From NIOZ-UU13 sp035528395 (GTDB lineage: Bacteria > Planctomycetota > Phycisphaerae > Sedimentisphaerales > Anaerobacaceae): a stretch of 64,000 nt of DNA. Each line of letters begins with the position of its first letter. The stretch's first letter is position 1. A model generated the notes under the pieces. That model saw nothing but the letters and a program-made list of their open reading frames with translations, was not told the DNA's origin and did not search any database. The position numbers were made by a program, and so were the translations under genes. The stretch lies in NCBI GenBank assembly GCA_035528395.1, contig DATKYR010000029.1, positions 62,001 to 126,000 of the forward strand, given 5' to 3'. This document shows, in pieces, positions 16,060 to 24,920 of this stretch.

Positions 16060-16460
16060 TGCAAAACAAACCCAATCTTGTCCGCCGTAGGCGGATTGCA
16101 AATGAACGTAAATATCTATAATACAAGGTATTATGAAAATAAAAGCAATTGGACACTTGGTCAAAACAAACCCAAACAAAGCCAAAACAAACCCAATCTC
16201 CGAAAAGCCAAAATGAACGTAAACTTATATTTTATAGAGGATTACAGAAAAAAAGATGATTTTACAGTCCGAATAAACAAACCCAATTTCGTTAAAGGCC
16301 CAAAATGAACGTAAACGCTTTTTTACAAAAGGATTATGAAAATGAACCACCTTCAGGCTCCAAAAAAACAAAGCCAAAACAAACCCAATCTTGTCCGCCG
16401 CAGGCGGATTCCAAAATGAGCTTAAAACTACTTACCAAAAAATCCGGCCGCACCCTTCCA
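16060..16460 (+). repeat. Four-unit ~100-nt repeat array (AACAAACCCAATC...AATGAACGTAAA)
   Basis: Four related units, each with AACAAACCCAAT, a variable middle, and AATGAACGTAAA (at 16100, 16211, 16303) or AATGAGCTTAAA (16413). Spacings are 111, 92 and 110 nt. Units 1 and 4 carry a GTCCGCCG..GGCGGA hairpin. Conceptual translation alternates NKPN-like and MNVN-like peptides ending in EDY or KDY, but the frame changes between units and no ribosome-binding sites are seen. I treat it as a non-coding dispersed repeat. Confidence 0.75.
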
Positions 16461-16604
16461 GGCTGCGCATGGAGAACAACTCTTTACCTTGTGACCAAAA
16501 AGGTTACAATTTACCAATCAATCCAGCGTTTCTTGCTTACCGAAGCAATAGCAGCAAGTGTAAGGTTACAGAGATATATCGTTATCTTCTGAAAGGACAA
16601 AGGA

Positions 16605-17615
16605 ATGAGAGATTACAGGAATAAATTCTTAGCGATGTTTGCGGTTTTAGCAGCCATCCCGGCACTTGCAGTCTGCAATCCAGCTAATCACCCGGCCGGC
16701 ACAGCCACGCTGAACCCGATAGAAATCGTCGAAACGGACGAGGGCTTTGTTATCACAGAGGGTAAAGCAAAAGTAATGTTCTATCAACGTCAGCACAAAA
16801 GCCTGGATGGAAAATACTCGCGCGCTAATTACATCCATCCCCTCTACGGCCTCGATGGCGAGATTTTGACGGAAGACTTCCCAGCCGACCACCTGCATCA
16901 TCGCGGCATTTTCTGGGCCTGGCACCAGGTATGGCTCGGTGATAAAAGACTTGGAGACTCCTGGGCTGCAGAAGACTTTTTCTGGGACATCTACGATGCC
17001 AAAATCTTAACGGTCGATTCCCAATCGTGTGCTCTGCAGGTTTACGTTCACTGGAAGTCACCACTCTGGACCGATGCAAATGGAGAGCAAAAAGCGTTTG
17101 TAAACGAGACAACAACCATTCGAGTTTATCGTGCCCAGGACGACATCCGCAAGGTAGATTTCCAAATTAGTCTGCTTGCTCTTGAGGATAACGTCCGGAT
17201 TGGAGGTTCCGAAGATGAAAAGGGTTACGGCGGTTTCACAACAAGAATACGATTACCCGACGGCCTTTCGTTCACCGGGTCCAACGGCCCTGTAGAACCA
17301 AATACATTGTCCGTAGAAGCCGGCCCCTGGCTGGACTTCTCAGGCAATTTCCACAAGAATAGTAAGGTAAGCGGCCTGGCAATACTCTGTCACAATTCTT
17401 TACCCGGCTATCCCCAGCGATGGATACTTAGGAGGAAAGGAAGTGCCCAGAATCCTGTTTATCCCGGCCGTCACCCGATATTGCTGTCCCGCGAAAAACC
17501 GCTCGTGCTGCGTTATCGCCTCATTATCCACCGCGGCAACGTCCACCATATAAATCTTGACAAGTTACAGGCCGATTATAACAGCGAACTTCTCCCATTT
17601 TTCAACAACAGATAA
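16605..17615 (+). CDS. Secreted DUF6807 (PmoA-like) protein
   Basis: 336 residues with a GAAAGGA ribosome-binding site. The signal peptide ends near LAVCNPANHPAG. The body shows the DUF6807 pattern: an early YxRANYIHPLYGLDG strand, DFPADHLHHRGIFWAWHQVWL with clustered histidines, and a late GYPQRWILR...YPGRHPI segment. Family members occur in sugar-degradation loci of Planctomycetota and Bacteroidota; the biochemical role is not established. It has no close operon partner. Confidence 0.85.
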   Translation: MRDYRNKFLAMFAVLAAIPALAVCNPANHPAGTATLNPIEIVETDEGFVITEGKAKVMFYQRQHKSLDGKYSRANYIHPLYGLDGEILTEDFPADHLHHRGIFWAWHQVWLGDKRLGDSWAAEDFFWDIYDAKILTVDSQSCALQVYVHWKSPLWTDANGEQKAFVNETTTIRVYRAQDDIRKVDFQISLLALEDNVRIGGSEDEKGYGGFTTRIRLPDGLSFTGSNGPVEPNTLSVEAGPWLDFSGNFHKNSKVSGLAILCHNSLPGYPQRWILRRKGSAQNPVYPGRHPILLSREKPLVLRYRLIIHRGNVHHINLDKLQADYNSELLPFFNNR

Positions 17616-17674
17616 CGACCCGTTAACAAATAGTTCAGATGTCGCAGTTTCAAAGTTTTATGAAATTTGCCCGT

Positions 17675-17700
17675 CCTCCGCAGTAGCTGTGCTACGGAGG
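17675..17700. repeat. CCTCCG...CGGAGG hairpin
   Basis: CCTCCG-cagTAGC-TGT-GCTA-CGGAGG stem-loop 60 nt after the DUF6807 gene. It lacks a T-tract, so it looks like a dispersed palindrome rather than a classical terminator. Confidence 0.5.
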
Positions 17701-17810
17701 GTGGAACGTTACATTAGTATTGACAAACATTTATGACAACTGGCCGAGAATCAGGATGATTTAGATGTTTCTGGCAGAATAAATATGTATTAGGGTATTT
17801 TGTCGGACAC

Positions 17811-18623
17811 TTAGATTTTGCTTTGAATTGCTTTGACCAACAGTTCAAACTGCGGAGGTAAAGATTGCAGAAAAGCATTCAGCTCAGTTTTACTTGATGC
17901 GAGCGTGATTTTGGCTCCCTTGTTGAGAAGATAATTTATTCTGTCAAGAGCATGCGCGACCCGCCAATTCCATTCTACAGCCCAGGCCTTTTGTGCAACG
18001 TCAATCCAGCATCTTATGGCATTAGTTAGCTGACCTTTGTCCACGTGCTGCTCGGCCTGGAGCGTCGAGATGTCCATCTGAAGCATGAGCCTGCTTCCCA
18101 TTAAAAGCTTGGTACGCTCGTCAATGGGTTTTATTGCTTCAGAGGTTATTGATTCTGCAATGTTTCTGATTGATTGTTCGAACGATTTGGTTTTCAGCTG
18201 TAAGCCGTCAGATGATTCGAGGCCAGAATATCGGGATTCGATTTCTGATTTTATTTTTGCGATTTCGCTCTTAATTATGCAGATTAGAAGGAATTTGTCT
18301 TTTTCATACTGTCGATGAGTGAGATAACTAATCAGGCCAAGAACGACGACGAGAAACAGCGGAGCAAATCCAATAGCCAAGCGAATTGTGTCTAAAATGT
18401 TCCTATTTTGTTCTTTGAGTGGACGTTGGAGAGTTTCTTGCTGATCGATTTGTACACGAAGATTAGCGATTGAACGGTGTTCTTCATCGACGATTTGTAT
18501 GGATGCCCGGCTATTCGGTGAATCATTTGATACGGTTGACGAATCGGACGCATAGATGTTACAAATCAGGCAGTTCGCCAAACAAAGAATAACAATTACC
18601 ATTAGCTTGTATTTCAGGCTCAT
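17811..18623 (-). CDS. Membrane-anchored hypothetical protein
   Basis: 270 residues from the ATG at 18623, chosen because AGAGGG lies just upstream; an in-frame ATG at 18641 exists. There is a signal or first helix (YKLMVIVILCLANCLICNIYA), a soluble segment with IQVDEE-like and coiled-coil potential, a second helix at ~residues 90-110 (LAIGFAPLFLVVVLGLISYL), then a long helical cytoplasmic domain (KSEIAKIKSEIESRYS...) that may form a coiled coil. No enzymatic motif. Possibly a membrane scaffold; function unknown. Confidence 0.75.
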   Translation of the reverse strand: MSLKYKLMVIVILCLANCLICNIYASDSSTVSNDSPNSRASIQIVDEEHRSIANLRVQIDQQETLQRPLKEQNRNILDTIRLAIGFAPLFLVVVLGLISYLTHRQYEKDKFLLICIIKSEIAKIKSEIESRYSGLESSDGLQLKTKSFEQSIRNIAESITSEAIKPIDERTKLLMGSRLMLQMDISTLQAEQHVDKGQLTNAIRCWIDVAQKAWAVEWNWRVAHALDRINYLLNKGAKITLASSKTELNAFLQSLPPQFELLVKAIQSKI

Positions 18624-18641
18624 GACGAAACCCTCTTCCAT

Positions 18642-19234
18642 TGTTAGTCTTGCTCAAAGCTGATAAACACCTGATGACAAAATCTCAGGTTCATTTCTTT
18701 TCATACCTTTAAATGATAGCACATAAACAAACCTTACACAAGCACAATTTGCAATCTATACGCGACCATGCAAAATAGCATACGTATAAGTCGCGTATCA
18801 CGGTAAACTTACACAACAAAAAAGATTGGTAGAGAAATGCTTCAGAAGTTTTCCATCTATATGTTAGCGCCGGCAGGTCAAGGGGCCGGTTGTTTAGTGT
18901 TTTCCGGGTTAGGCGAGCAGAAACAAGATATATTTAGCCACCACCCAGATATGGAACGACCTGCCTGCTCCGGTGTAGCTTCCTGCTTCGGCCCCGCTAC
19001 GTCCTCGGCCTTCCGGGCTGCGGCGGGCTCGGCCCCGACGAGCGCCGAGACGAGCCTCCAAGCCGAGTTGGCAAGTTGCCACATTATGTTTCTTAAGTTT
19101 TTATAGAACGATACGTCAGGCAGCAGATAAAGTACCCGTCAAAAGCACTACTCTTATAGCCCTGCCAGTCAACTCGACGAATACGGGAGACGGGCATATA
19201 GAGCAGGCGTTGGATTATAGAAAATAGTGGACCG
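18642..19234. other. Intergenic region with a GC-rich island
   Basis: 18642-18836 is AT-rich with no gene seen. 18837-19085 is markedly GC-rich compared with both sides and includes several CGGC/GCCG words and CCGGCAGGTCAAGGGGCCGG. It is open in more than one frame but has no good ribosome-binding site. 19086-19234 shows nothing recognisable. Confidence 0.4.
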
Positions 19235-20080
19235 TTAATAGTCCTTAAAGCTTCTCATCCATTGCGGCCAATCCGCCGACTCGACTAAGCCGGCTTTGGT
19301 CCATGGCCCTGCCGTGTCGAACTGGCGATGCCATTTCAATGTCCACAACTCTTTTAGTCCGACCCTTTTGACCGACCAGTCCAGGAAAAGGCCGTTCATA
19401 AAACCGTTGTGTCGATTCATACAGAAACGCCTTATCTCGTTGGTGCTTCCACCTGCACCCCACACATTTGCGCAATCCCCGTCATATTCCGGAGGCTGGT
19501 CTGTGTCCAATGGGGTAGCTCCGATGATGGCGCAATCTCCAAAAAGCAGCACCTGATTTGCACCACTGACATTAGGAGTCCTCCAAAGCTCCTCAAGCAC
19601 CCGTCCGCCTACGACATTCGGTGTGTTCAACACCCACTGGTTTATACCATAGCTGCTGGCAAAGGGTCGGCCGCTAACATCAGTATCAGGTTGACCCCAG
19701 GTTTGCTCCCAGGCACCTAATGGGGGCCGGGCGCCATCAGTGTAGAGTTTCGCAGCCGTCGGGCATAGAGTTATCTCTCTCTCTTTGTGGTAGTCCTCTA
19801 TCAGGCCTCGCCAGGTTAGGACTTCCTTGGGGAAGAGTCCATTGTTGTCCTGCGTGTACATGGACCAGATGAGAGCCCACTGGTGCAGGTTCGATTGGCA
19901 GGCAACAGTCCTGGCCTGTCTCTTCACTCGCTGCAGTGCGGGCATCAATATCGCCATAAGGAGCGCTATGATTGCAATCACCACCAGAAGCTCTATTAAC
20001 GTAAATCCCGTTAAAACTCTTCCGTTTGTCCGTGTAGCAATCGTAATTTCCAAAGGCGGACACACCTTTCGTTCGTCCAT
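19235..20080 (-). CDS. Type II pseudopilin-like protein (GFTLIE leader)
   Basis: 281 residues. A long leader of 25 residues ends in Gly before FTLIELLVVIAIIALLMAILMPALQ, the prepilin peptidase site (G^F, Glu at +5) and first helix. The C-terminal domain contains RHNGFMNGLFLDWS, a variant of the planctomycete H-x9-DG motif. Such proteins are numerous in Planctomycetota and are thought to be assembled at or through a type II secretion/pilus-like system. A ribosome-binding site (GGAG) precedes the ATG. Confidence 0.88.
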   Translation of the reverse strand: MDERKVCPPLEITIATRTNGRVLTGFTLIELLVVIAIIALLMAILMPALQRVKRQARTVACQSNLHQWALIWSMYTQDNNGLFPKEVLTWRGLIEDYHKEREITLCPTAAKLYTDGARPPLGAWEQTWGQPDTDVSGRPFASSYGINQWVLNTPNVVGGRVLEELWRTPNVSGANQVLLFGDCAIIGATPLDTDQPPEYDGDCANVWGAGGSTNEIRRFCMNRHNGFMNGLFLDWSVKRVGLKELWTLKWHRQFDTAGPWTKAGLVESADWPQWMRSFKDY

Positions 20081-20220
20081 ATTGCACCTTCTCCTTCCTC
20101 TGAGATTACGTTGCCAGCAGAGTTTGTTTTATAAAATGCTTTTACGGCCTTACAAATGATAACATTACAGATTTTTGTATAATTCTATCAAAAAGACATG
20201 CATTATTCAAGAGATTTTCC

Positions 20221-20250
20221 TTGACGGGAAGGTGACTGATGTGGTATAAA
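20221..20250 (+). promoter_or_regulatory. Promoter for the LamG protein transcript
   Basis: TTGACG (20221-20226), 18-nt spacer, TATAAA (20245-20250). It predicts a ~260-nt 5' leader before the LamG start, containing the small ORF at 20353. The rest of 20081-20516 has no other gene. Confidence 0.5.
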
Positions 20251-20352
20251 CGAAAATAGTAAAGCTTGTGTCTGTGCAGCCGGGCATCTGTGGCTTTGAG
20301 GTCATCCAGCGGGCGCAATTCTCGTAGTTTTCCGAATAGAGGAGGAATTATT

Positions 20353-20427
20353 ATGCCTCATGTGAGGTATAGAATTTCAAGTCAGGACTTTGAGCTTCAC
20401 GAGTGGAGGTTTTTCACATTTCAATGA
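20353..20427 (+). CDS. Small ORF (24 aa) in the LamG mRNA leader
   Basis: ATG is preceded by AGAGGAGGAATTATT, a strong ribosome-binding site with ideal spacing. The product is 24 residues (MPHVRYRISSQDFELHEWRF...). CCTCATGTGAGG, directly after the ATG, is a 12-bp palindrome that could fold over the start. It may be a leader peptide or small protein; no family recognised. The LamG gene begins 89 nt downstream. Confidence 0.35.
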   Translation: MPHVRYRISSQDFELHEWRFFTFQ

Positions 20428-20516
20428 AAAATTCATATCCCGCCTCTGCGGGAGCAAGTGTTTTGGTGTGTGACCAAGGCATAGTTATTTTAACTTTTTT
20501 TTTAAGGAGGATTATT

Positions 20517-22658
20517 ATGTTTAAGAAATTGATTTATTTATTTTCTTTTGTTTTTGGGCTGGGTCTAATTCTGACGAGCATAGCAGATGCTGCTGACCCC
20601 AACCTTGTTGGCTGGTGGAAGCTTGACGAAACTTCAGGCTTAACCGCAGCAGATAGCAGTGTCTTCGGTAACGACGGCACCTTGCCCGATATGACCGGCA
20701 ATGAGTGGACTAATGGGATAGTGGGTGGTGCTTTGGAGTTCGACGGGACGAACGATTATGTCTCGGTCCCAAGCTCTTCGAGTTTGCAGCTTACCAGCGC
20801 GTTAACGATGGCCGGATGGATTAAAGCTGATAGCTGGGGCTCCGGCACTGACGTTGATATCATCGCTCGTAAAGGAGAAGACAACCCAAACAACTATCAG
20901 TTGGCAATCGCTGACGGCCTGGCCACTTTGTACCTGGACGACGGCGATGGTAGTGGTTATCGCGGCGATACACTCCTAAATACGGGGCAATGGTATCATG
21001 TTGCAGCTACGTGGGATGGAACGACAGTCAGAGTCTATGTCGACGGTGTTCTTGATAACGACCCCCCTGACTCACGTGGGGGCACCATAGATACAGACAC
21101 GAGACCTTTCTACATAGGCGGCAGATCTGGAGCTGATTTACTCGATGGTATTCTCGACGACATCCGCATCTACAACCGGGCGCTCTCGGAAGCGGAGATA
21201 AAAAACGTTGCGGTCCGTTCAAAGACCTGGAATCCGAGCCCGACTGACGGTGTCTTATATGAGGATACATGGGCGAGCCTTAGCTGGTCACCGGGAGATT
21301 TTGCGGTCTCGCATGATGTATATTTCGGCGACAATTTTGACGATGTGAACGATGGCGCCGCCGAGACGTGCTGTGGCAACCAGGCCTCGACGTTTTTTGT
21401 TGTTGGCTTTCCCGGCATGCCTCATCCGGATGGTCTTGTTCCCGGCACCACTTACTACTGGCGGATCGATGACGTTGAAGCCGATGGCACTACAATACAC
21501 AAAGGTAATGTCTGGAGCTTTTCGGTTCCCCCCAGGACCGCCTATGCACCCGACCCGGTTGATGGTGCCGAGCTTGTAGAACCAGATGTGGAGCTTAGCT
21601 GGACGGGAGGTTTCGGTACAAAATTACACTATGTCTACTTCGGTGATAATTTTGACGATGTCAACAGTGCCGCCGGGGGACTCCCTCTGGGACTCACAAC
21701 CTATACTCCCGGCCTACTTAAATTGGCTAAGACTTACTACTGGCGGGTCGATGAGTTTGATGCCATCGCCACGTATAAAGGCGACGTCTGGAGCTTTACT
21801 ACTGAGGGCGCCGTCGGCAGCCCGGACCCGGCTAATGGCGCTGTGGATATAAAGCAAACACCGATTCTTACCTGGACACCGGGAGTCTATGCCGCTTCGC
21901 ATCAGGTCTACTTCGGCAACGACCAGGAGGCAGTACGAAATGCCGATACCGGTTCACCCGAGTATAAAGGCACTGGTGACCTTGGTTCCGAGAGCTATGA
22001 ACCTGAAAAGCTTGAGTGGGATACCACCTACTACTGGCGTGTTGACGAGGTCAATAACACCAACCCAGACAGTCCGTGGACAGGCATTCTCTGGAGCTTT
22101 ACGACAGCCAACTTCCTTGTCGTGGACGATTTTGAGTCCTACAATGACCTTGACCCCGCTGACCCCGAGAGCAACAGAATATTTAACGCGTGGCTGGACG
22201 GATACGACGACCCAGCAAACGGTTCTTTAGTTGGTTATGACAGTCCTCCATTTGCCGAGCAAACTATCGTTCACAGCGGCAACCAGTCGATGCCGCTTTA
22301 CTACGACAATAGTGTTGGTTACTCTGAGGCGACATTGACTTTGACTTACCCGCGTGACTGGACGGAGAAATATGTCAACATACTGACGATCTGGTTCAGA
22401 GGCAACTCGGATAATGCTGCTGAGACTTTATATGTTGCTCTCAACGGCAATGCGATAGTTACTAATGATAATCCTGATGCAGCACAGGTAACTACCTGGA
22501 CGGAATGGACTATCGACCTGCAGGCTTTTGCCGACCAGGGCGTGAATCTGACTAATGTCAATTCAATTTCCCTTGGTCTTGGTAACAAGAACAACCCGCA
22601 GGCTGGTGGTTCAGGTACGATGTACTTTGACGATATTCGGCTGTATCCACCACCATAA
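20517..22658 (+). CDS. Secreted LamG / fibronectin-like repeat surface protein
   Basis: 713 residues from the ATG at 20517 (AAGGAGGA 6 nt upstream). The signal peptide is MFKKLIYLFSFVFGLGLILTSIADA. Residues ~25-225 form a LamG/concanavalin-like domain (VGWWKLDET...GILDDIRIYNRALSEAE). Three fibronectin-like repeats follow (~230-525), each marked by W-P-DGA, VYFGDNFDDV and TYYWRVDE. A C-terminal beta-sandwich (~535-713, VDDFESYNDL...TMYFDDIRLYPPP) resembles carbohydrate-binding modules. Probable role: binding extracellular polysaccharide. No dockerin or membrane anchor is seen. Confidence 0.9.
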   Translation: MFKKLIYLFSFVFGLGLILTSIADAADPNLVGWWKLDETSGLTAADSSVFGNDGTLPDMTGNEWTNGIVGGALEFDGTNDYVSVPSSSSLQLTSALTMAGWIKADSWGSGTDVDIIARKGEDNPNNYQLAIADGLATLYLDDGDGSGYRGDTLLNTGQWYHVAATWDGTTVRVYVDGVLDNDPPDSRGGTIDTDTRPFYIGGRSGADLLDGILDDIRIYNRALSEAEIKNVAVRSKTWNPSPTDGVLYEDTWASLSWSPGDFAVSHDVYFGDNFDDVNDGAAETCCGNQASTFFVVGFPGMPHPDGLVPGTTYYWRIDDVEADGTTIHKGNVWSFSVPPRTAYAPDPVDGAELVEPDVELSWTGGFGTKLHYVYFGDNFDDVNSAAGGLPLGLTTYTPGLLKLAKTYYWRVDEFDAIATYKGDVWSFTTEGAVGSPDPANGAVDIKQTPILTWTPGVYAASHQVYFGNDQEAVRNADTGSPEYKGTGDLGSESYEPEKLEWDTTYYWRVDEVNNTNPDSPWTGILWSFTTANFLVVDDFESYNDLDPADPESNRIFNAWLDGYDDPANGSLVGYDSPPFAEQTIVHSGNQSMPLYYDNSVGYSEATLTLTYPRDWTEKYVNILTIWFRGNSDNAAETLYVALNGNAIVTNDNPDAAQVTTWTEWTIDLQAFADQGVNLTNVNSISLGLGNKNNPQAGGSGTMYFDDIRLYPPP

Positions 22659-22687
22659 GAGCCGGAACCGGCACCTTAAGCTTGACA

Positions 22688-22720
22688 TCAGCGACCACCG
22701 GCAGAGCCGGTGGTCGCTGA
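22688..22720. terminator. Strong terminator hairpin between convergent genes
   Basis: Perfect 15-bp stem (TCAGCGACCACCGGC and its complement) with an AGA loop, followed on the plus strand by TTTACTTTT. It ends the LamG transcript and may also stop the convergent gene. Confidence 0.85.
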
Positions 22721-22728
22721 TTTACTTT

Positions 22729-24855
22729 TCATTCGTACTCGAACAACACGATGTCGTAGTGCTTGAGCGTAGGAACCGTCAAGGAGATGCGATTCTTGCG
22801 TTTGGATATTCTCAACTTTTTACCGTTACTGAGCAGACGCGCGGTTTTGAACGGTTTGAAAGGTATGATGTTTACCCGGATGTCGTCAACGGGGATGGGG
22901 GCGTGCAGGGCATTATTGAGTTGTCCCGAATGATTAAATAAGCCAACCCACTCAAACGTGCCATCCCGTGAGGTCCGGTGTGTCACTTCCACAAGCGGTG
23001 ACGTCTTGACCTCCAACCGGCGCTCGATGTCGAGTATATTGTCGATAGCGCCCATAACCAGGTTGGCGTGACCTTGATGGCACTGTGTTTGGTAGTGTGT
23101 GCCAATATCAAATGTGAAACATGCAACCGCACCCCTTCCATACTTATTATATATCAAAGCAGGATGATCGGATACTTGCCGATAATAGCACTTCTCCGGC
23201 GGACCAAACATATCCTGCGGGATAAGTCTCAGCAGCCCCTCGACATGACCTTGCGTCTCATACACATTGAAATCTCCCGCAAGAAAGACCAGATCAAGCT
23301 TGTCCAGTATAGGGCGATTAAAACGCCTGCGGTCTTCCGGACGAATCCGGATGTAGGAGCCCATTTCTGCGGGGCGCGTCGATTCAAGCGTCACTGGACC
23401 GATGCACTGAAGGGCCTTCGGGACTTTCTTAGTAATTAAGAGTTTACCACCATTCTTTACATAACTATCCAGCGCTTTGCACTGATCCGAATCAAGCTGG
23501 CCTGCATCCGGTACAATGACAAGATGATAATCGGCCAATTGCTCGGAATTGATTTGCGTAAACGCGAATGGCACCTGATTCTCATAAAGAATCTGCACCA
23601 GGCCCTGGCATTCCGAGTCTCCACGTCGTACCAATGCAATTTGAGCGGCCGACTTCGTGTGGAGCAGCCACCGCTCATTGTCCTTATGGAAATTGTAGAT
23701 ACCAGCAGCCAAATCCAGTCCGGTGCGGTCCTCTTGCCTTTGCAAGGGGCCAATACAGTAGAAATCCAGCCAGGCACCATTGACCATTTGCTGCCACACC
23801 CGCCGGGCCGTCAAGTAGGGGGAGACCGCAGCGTGGCGATAAGGAATACGTATGAAATGGACAGCTGTACAAGCAAGCTGCCTTTCACCACAGGTCAGTA
23901 GCGTCCACTTGGCTAATTCAGTATCATGATAAGGCCCCTGGCCCAAAGGCCGATTCGACTCCTTGCGAATGACATCCACGCCAGCCGAGGTATAGGTGCA
24001 GATTGCCAGGTCCGGGCGTTTAGCCTTGAGAAACTCGTTGACCCGTCTAAACTGTCTGTCCGTCATCATTCGAGTAAACTCACCATACTTTTTGTACGCA
24101 GGGTTGTTCCTGTTCGCCGTCCTTGGCAGCTCCATATCAGCGAATTCCCTGAACAGCCGTTTGCAGTTATCGCATTGACACAAGCCATGATAGTTCCCGC
24201 TGTAGTCGCTGGTTCTGTAGCCAATCATATTGAAGAACACACCATCCAGCGGATACCGGTCGAGGGCTTCGCCCAGGATTTTGAACATATACTCCTGCTG
24301 ATAGCCGCCGCTGACACAGGTATGGACCTGACCGTTGTAGTTGACGTTCCTACCCTTTTCACTGACATAGAGCCAATCAGGGCGTTTGGCTGCGAACTTC
24401 TCGTTGATTTTACTGAAATCAAAACGGCCGATGACACGAATGCCTTCTCCGTGAAGGCGACTCAGCACAGTACCGAGAAAGTCTCCCTCCATAAAGGTGT
24501 TACGCCAATGGTTCTCCAGGTCCGTAGGATAGTTGGCGACAATGCCTCCGGCGTTGAATAAGACCACATTGGCCCCAAAGTCTTTGATCTCCTGCACATA
24601 CTTGTCAATATCCATAGTAGCGTCGATTTCACGCAAGTTTGTCTGGAGCATACGCTTGGCTTCAAGCCACCACTTGTCTTGACTTCCGCCTTGGGAGGAC
24701 TCAGCCCAAGCTGACGACCAAAACCGGCACACCATTATCGGCAAAACAATTGCCCACATCCACTTTCTCATGTTAGAAGGCCGGCATCGCCGGCTTTTAT
24801 AAAACCCGCCTTCGGCGGGCTTCGATTGCTTGAATAAGTCTTTGGATCGATTCAT
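22729..24855 (-). CDS. Secreted glycoside-hydrolase-like protein (TIM barrel plus amidotransferase-like domain)
   Basis: 708 residues from the ATG at 24855 (AGAGGA 9 nt upstream). A hydrophobic signal segment starts at MRKWMWAIVLPIMV (codon at 24771). Residues ~60-400 look like a hypothetical glycoside hydrolase barrel of the GHL6/alpha-amylase-like type (TMDIDKYVQEIKDFGANVVLFNAGG; LDGVFFNMIGY; HGLCQCDNCKRLF). Residues ~430-600 resemble the beta-galactosidase trimerisation fold (YHLVIVPDAGQLDSDQCKALDSYV). Substrate unknown. The ~28 residues before the signal segment are partly encoded by two repeat hairpins. Confidence 0.8.
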   Translation of the reverse strand: MNRSKDLFKQSKPAEGGFYKSRRCRPSNMRKWMWAIVLPIMVCRFWSSAWAESSQGGSQDKWWLEAKRMLQTNLREIDATMDIDKYVQEIKDFGANVVLFNAGGIVANYPTDLENHWRNTFMEGDFLGTVLSRLHGEGIRVIGRFDFSKINEKFAAKRPDWLYVSEKGRNVNYNGQVHTCVSGGYQQEYMFKILGEALDRYPLDGVFFNMIGYRTSDYSGNYHGLCQCDNCKRLFREFADMELPRTANRNNPAYKKYGEFTRMMTDRQFRRVNEFLKAKRPDLAICTYTSAGVDVIRKESNRPLGQGPYHDTELAKWTLLTCGERQLACTAVHFIRIPYRHAAVSPYLTARRVWQQMVNGAWLDFYCIGPLQRQEDRTGLDLAAGIYNFHKDNERWLLHTKSAAQIALVRRGDSECQGLVQILYENQVPFAFTQINSEQLADYHLVIVPDAGQLDSDQCKALDSYVKNGGKLLITKKVPKALQCIGPVTLESTRPAEMGSYIRIRPEDRRRFNRPILDKLDLVFLAGDFNVYETQGHVEGLLRLIPQDMFGPPEKCYYRQVSDHPALIYNKYGRGAVACFTFDIGTHYQTQCHQGHANLVMGAIDNILDIERRLEVKTSPLVEVTHRTSRDGTFEWVGLFNHSGQLNNALHAPIPVDDIRVNIIPFKPFKTARLLSNGKKLRISKRKNRISLTVPTLKHYDIVLFEYE
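24780..24819. repeat. Two REP-like hairpins inside a coding 5' end
   Basis: GCCGGCATCGCCGGC (about 24780-24794) and CCCGCCTTCGGCGGG (24805-24819) are perfect palindromic words separated by TTTTATAAAA. They lie between the ribosome-binding site and the signal-peptide codons of the glycosidase-like gene. Confidence 0.75.
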
Positions 24856-24920
24856 GTTCAACATTCCTCTGTTAAGGCTTTCTTTTAACCGGATACACTT
24901 TCCAACTTAAAATACCAGAT

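Noticed and set aside
16060..16460. CRISPR array
   Set aside because: Repeat units are imperfect, about 100 nt long and not separated by uniform unique spacers; no cas genes in the window.
15880..16592. Two overlapping ORFs (142 and 95 codons) across the heptamer and MNVN arrays
   Set aside because: Both are products of repeats lacking stop codons; frames shift between repeat units and there are no ribosome-binding sites.
18837..19106. 89-codon plus-strand and 68-codon minus-strand ORFs in the GC-rich island
   Set aside because: Overlapping open frames on both strands reflect base composition; no ribosome-binding site or recognised motif.
20257..20350. Known riboswitch (for example a cyclic-di-GMP class) in the LamG leader
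   Set aside because: I could not match the conserved core bases of any riboswitch class I know; only the promoter and small ORF are supported.
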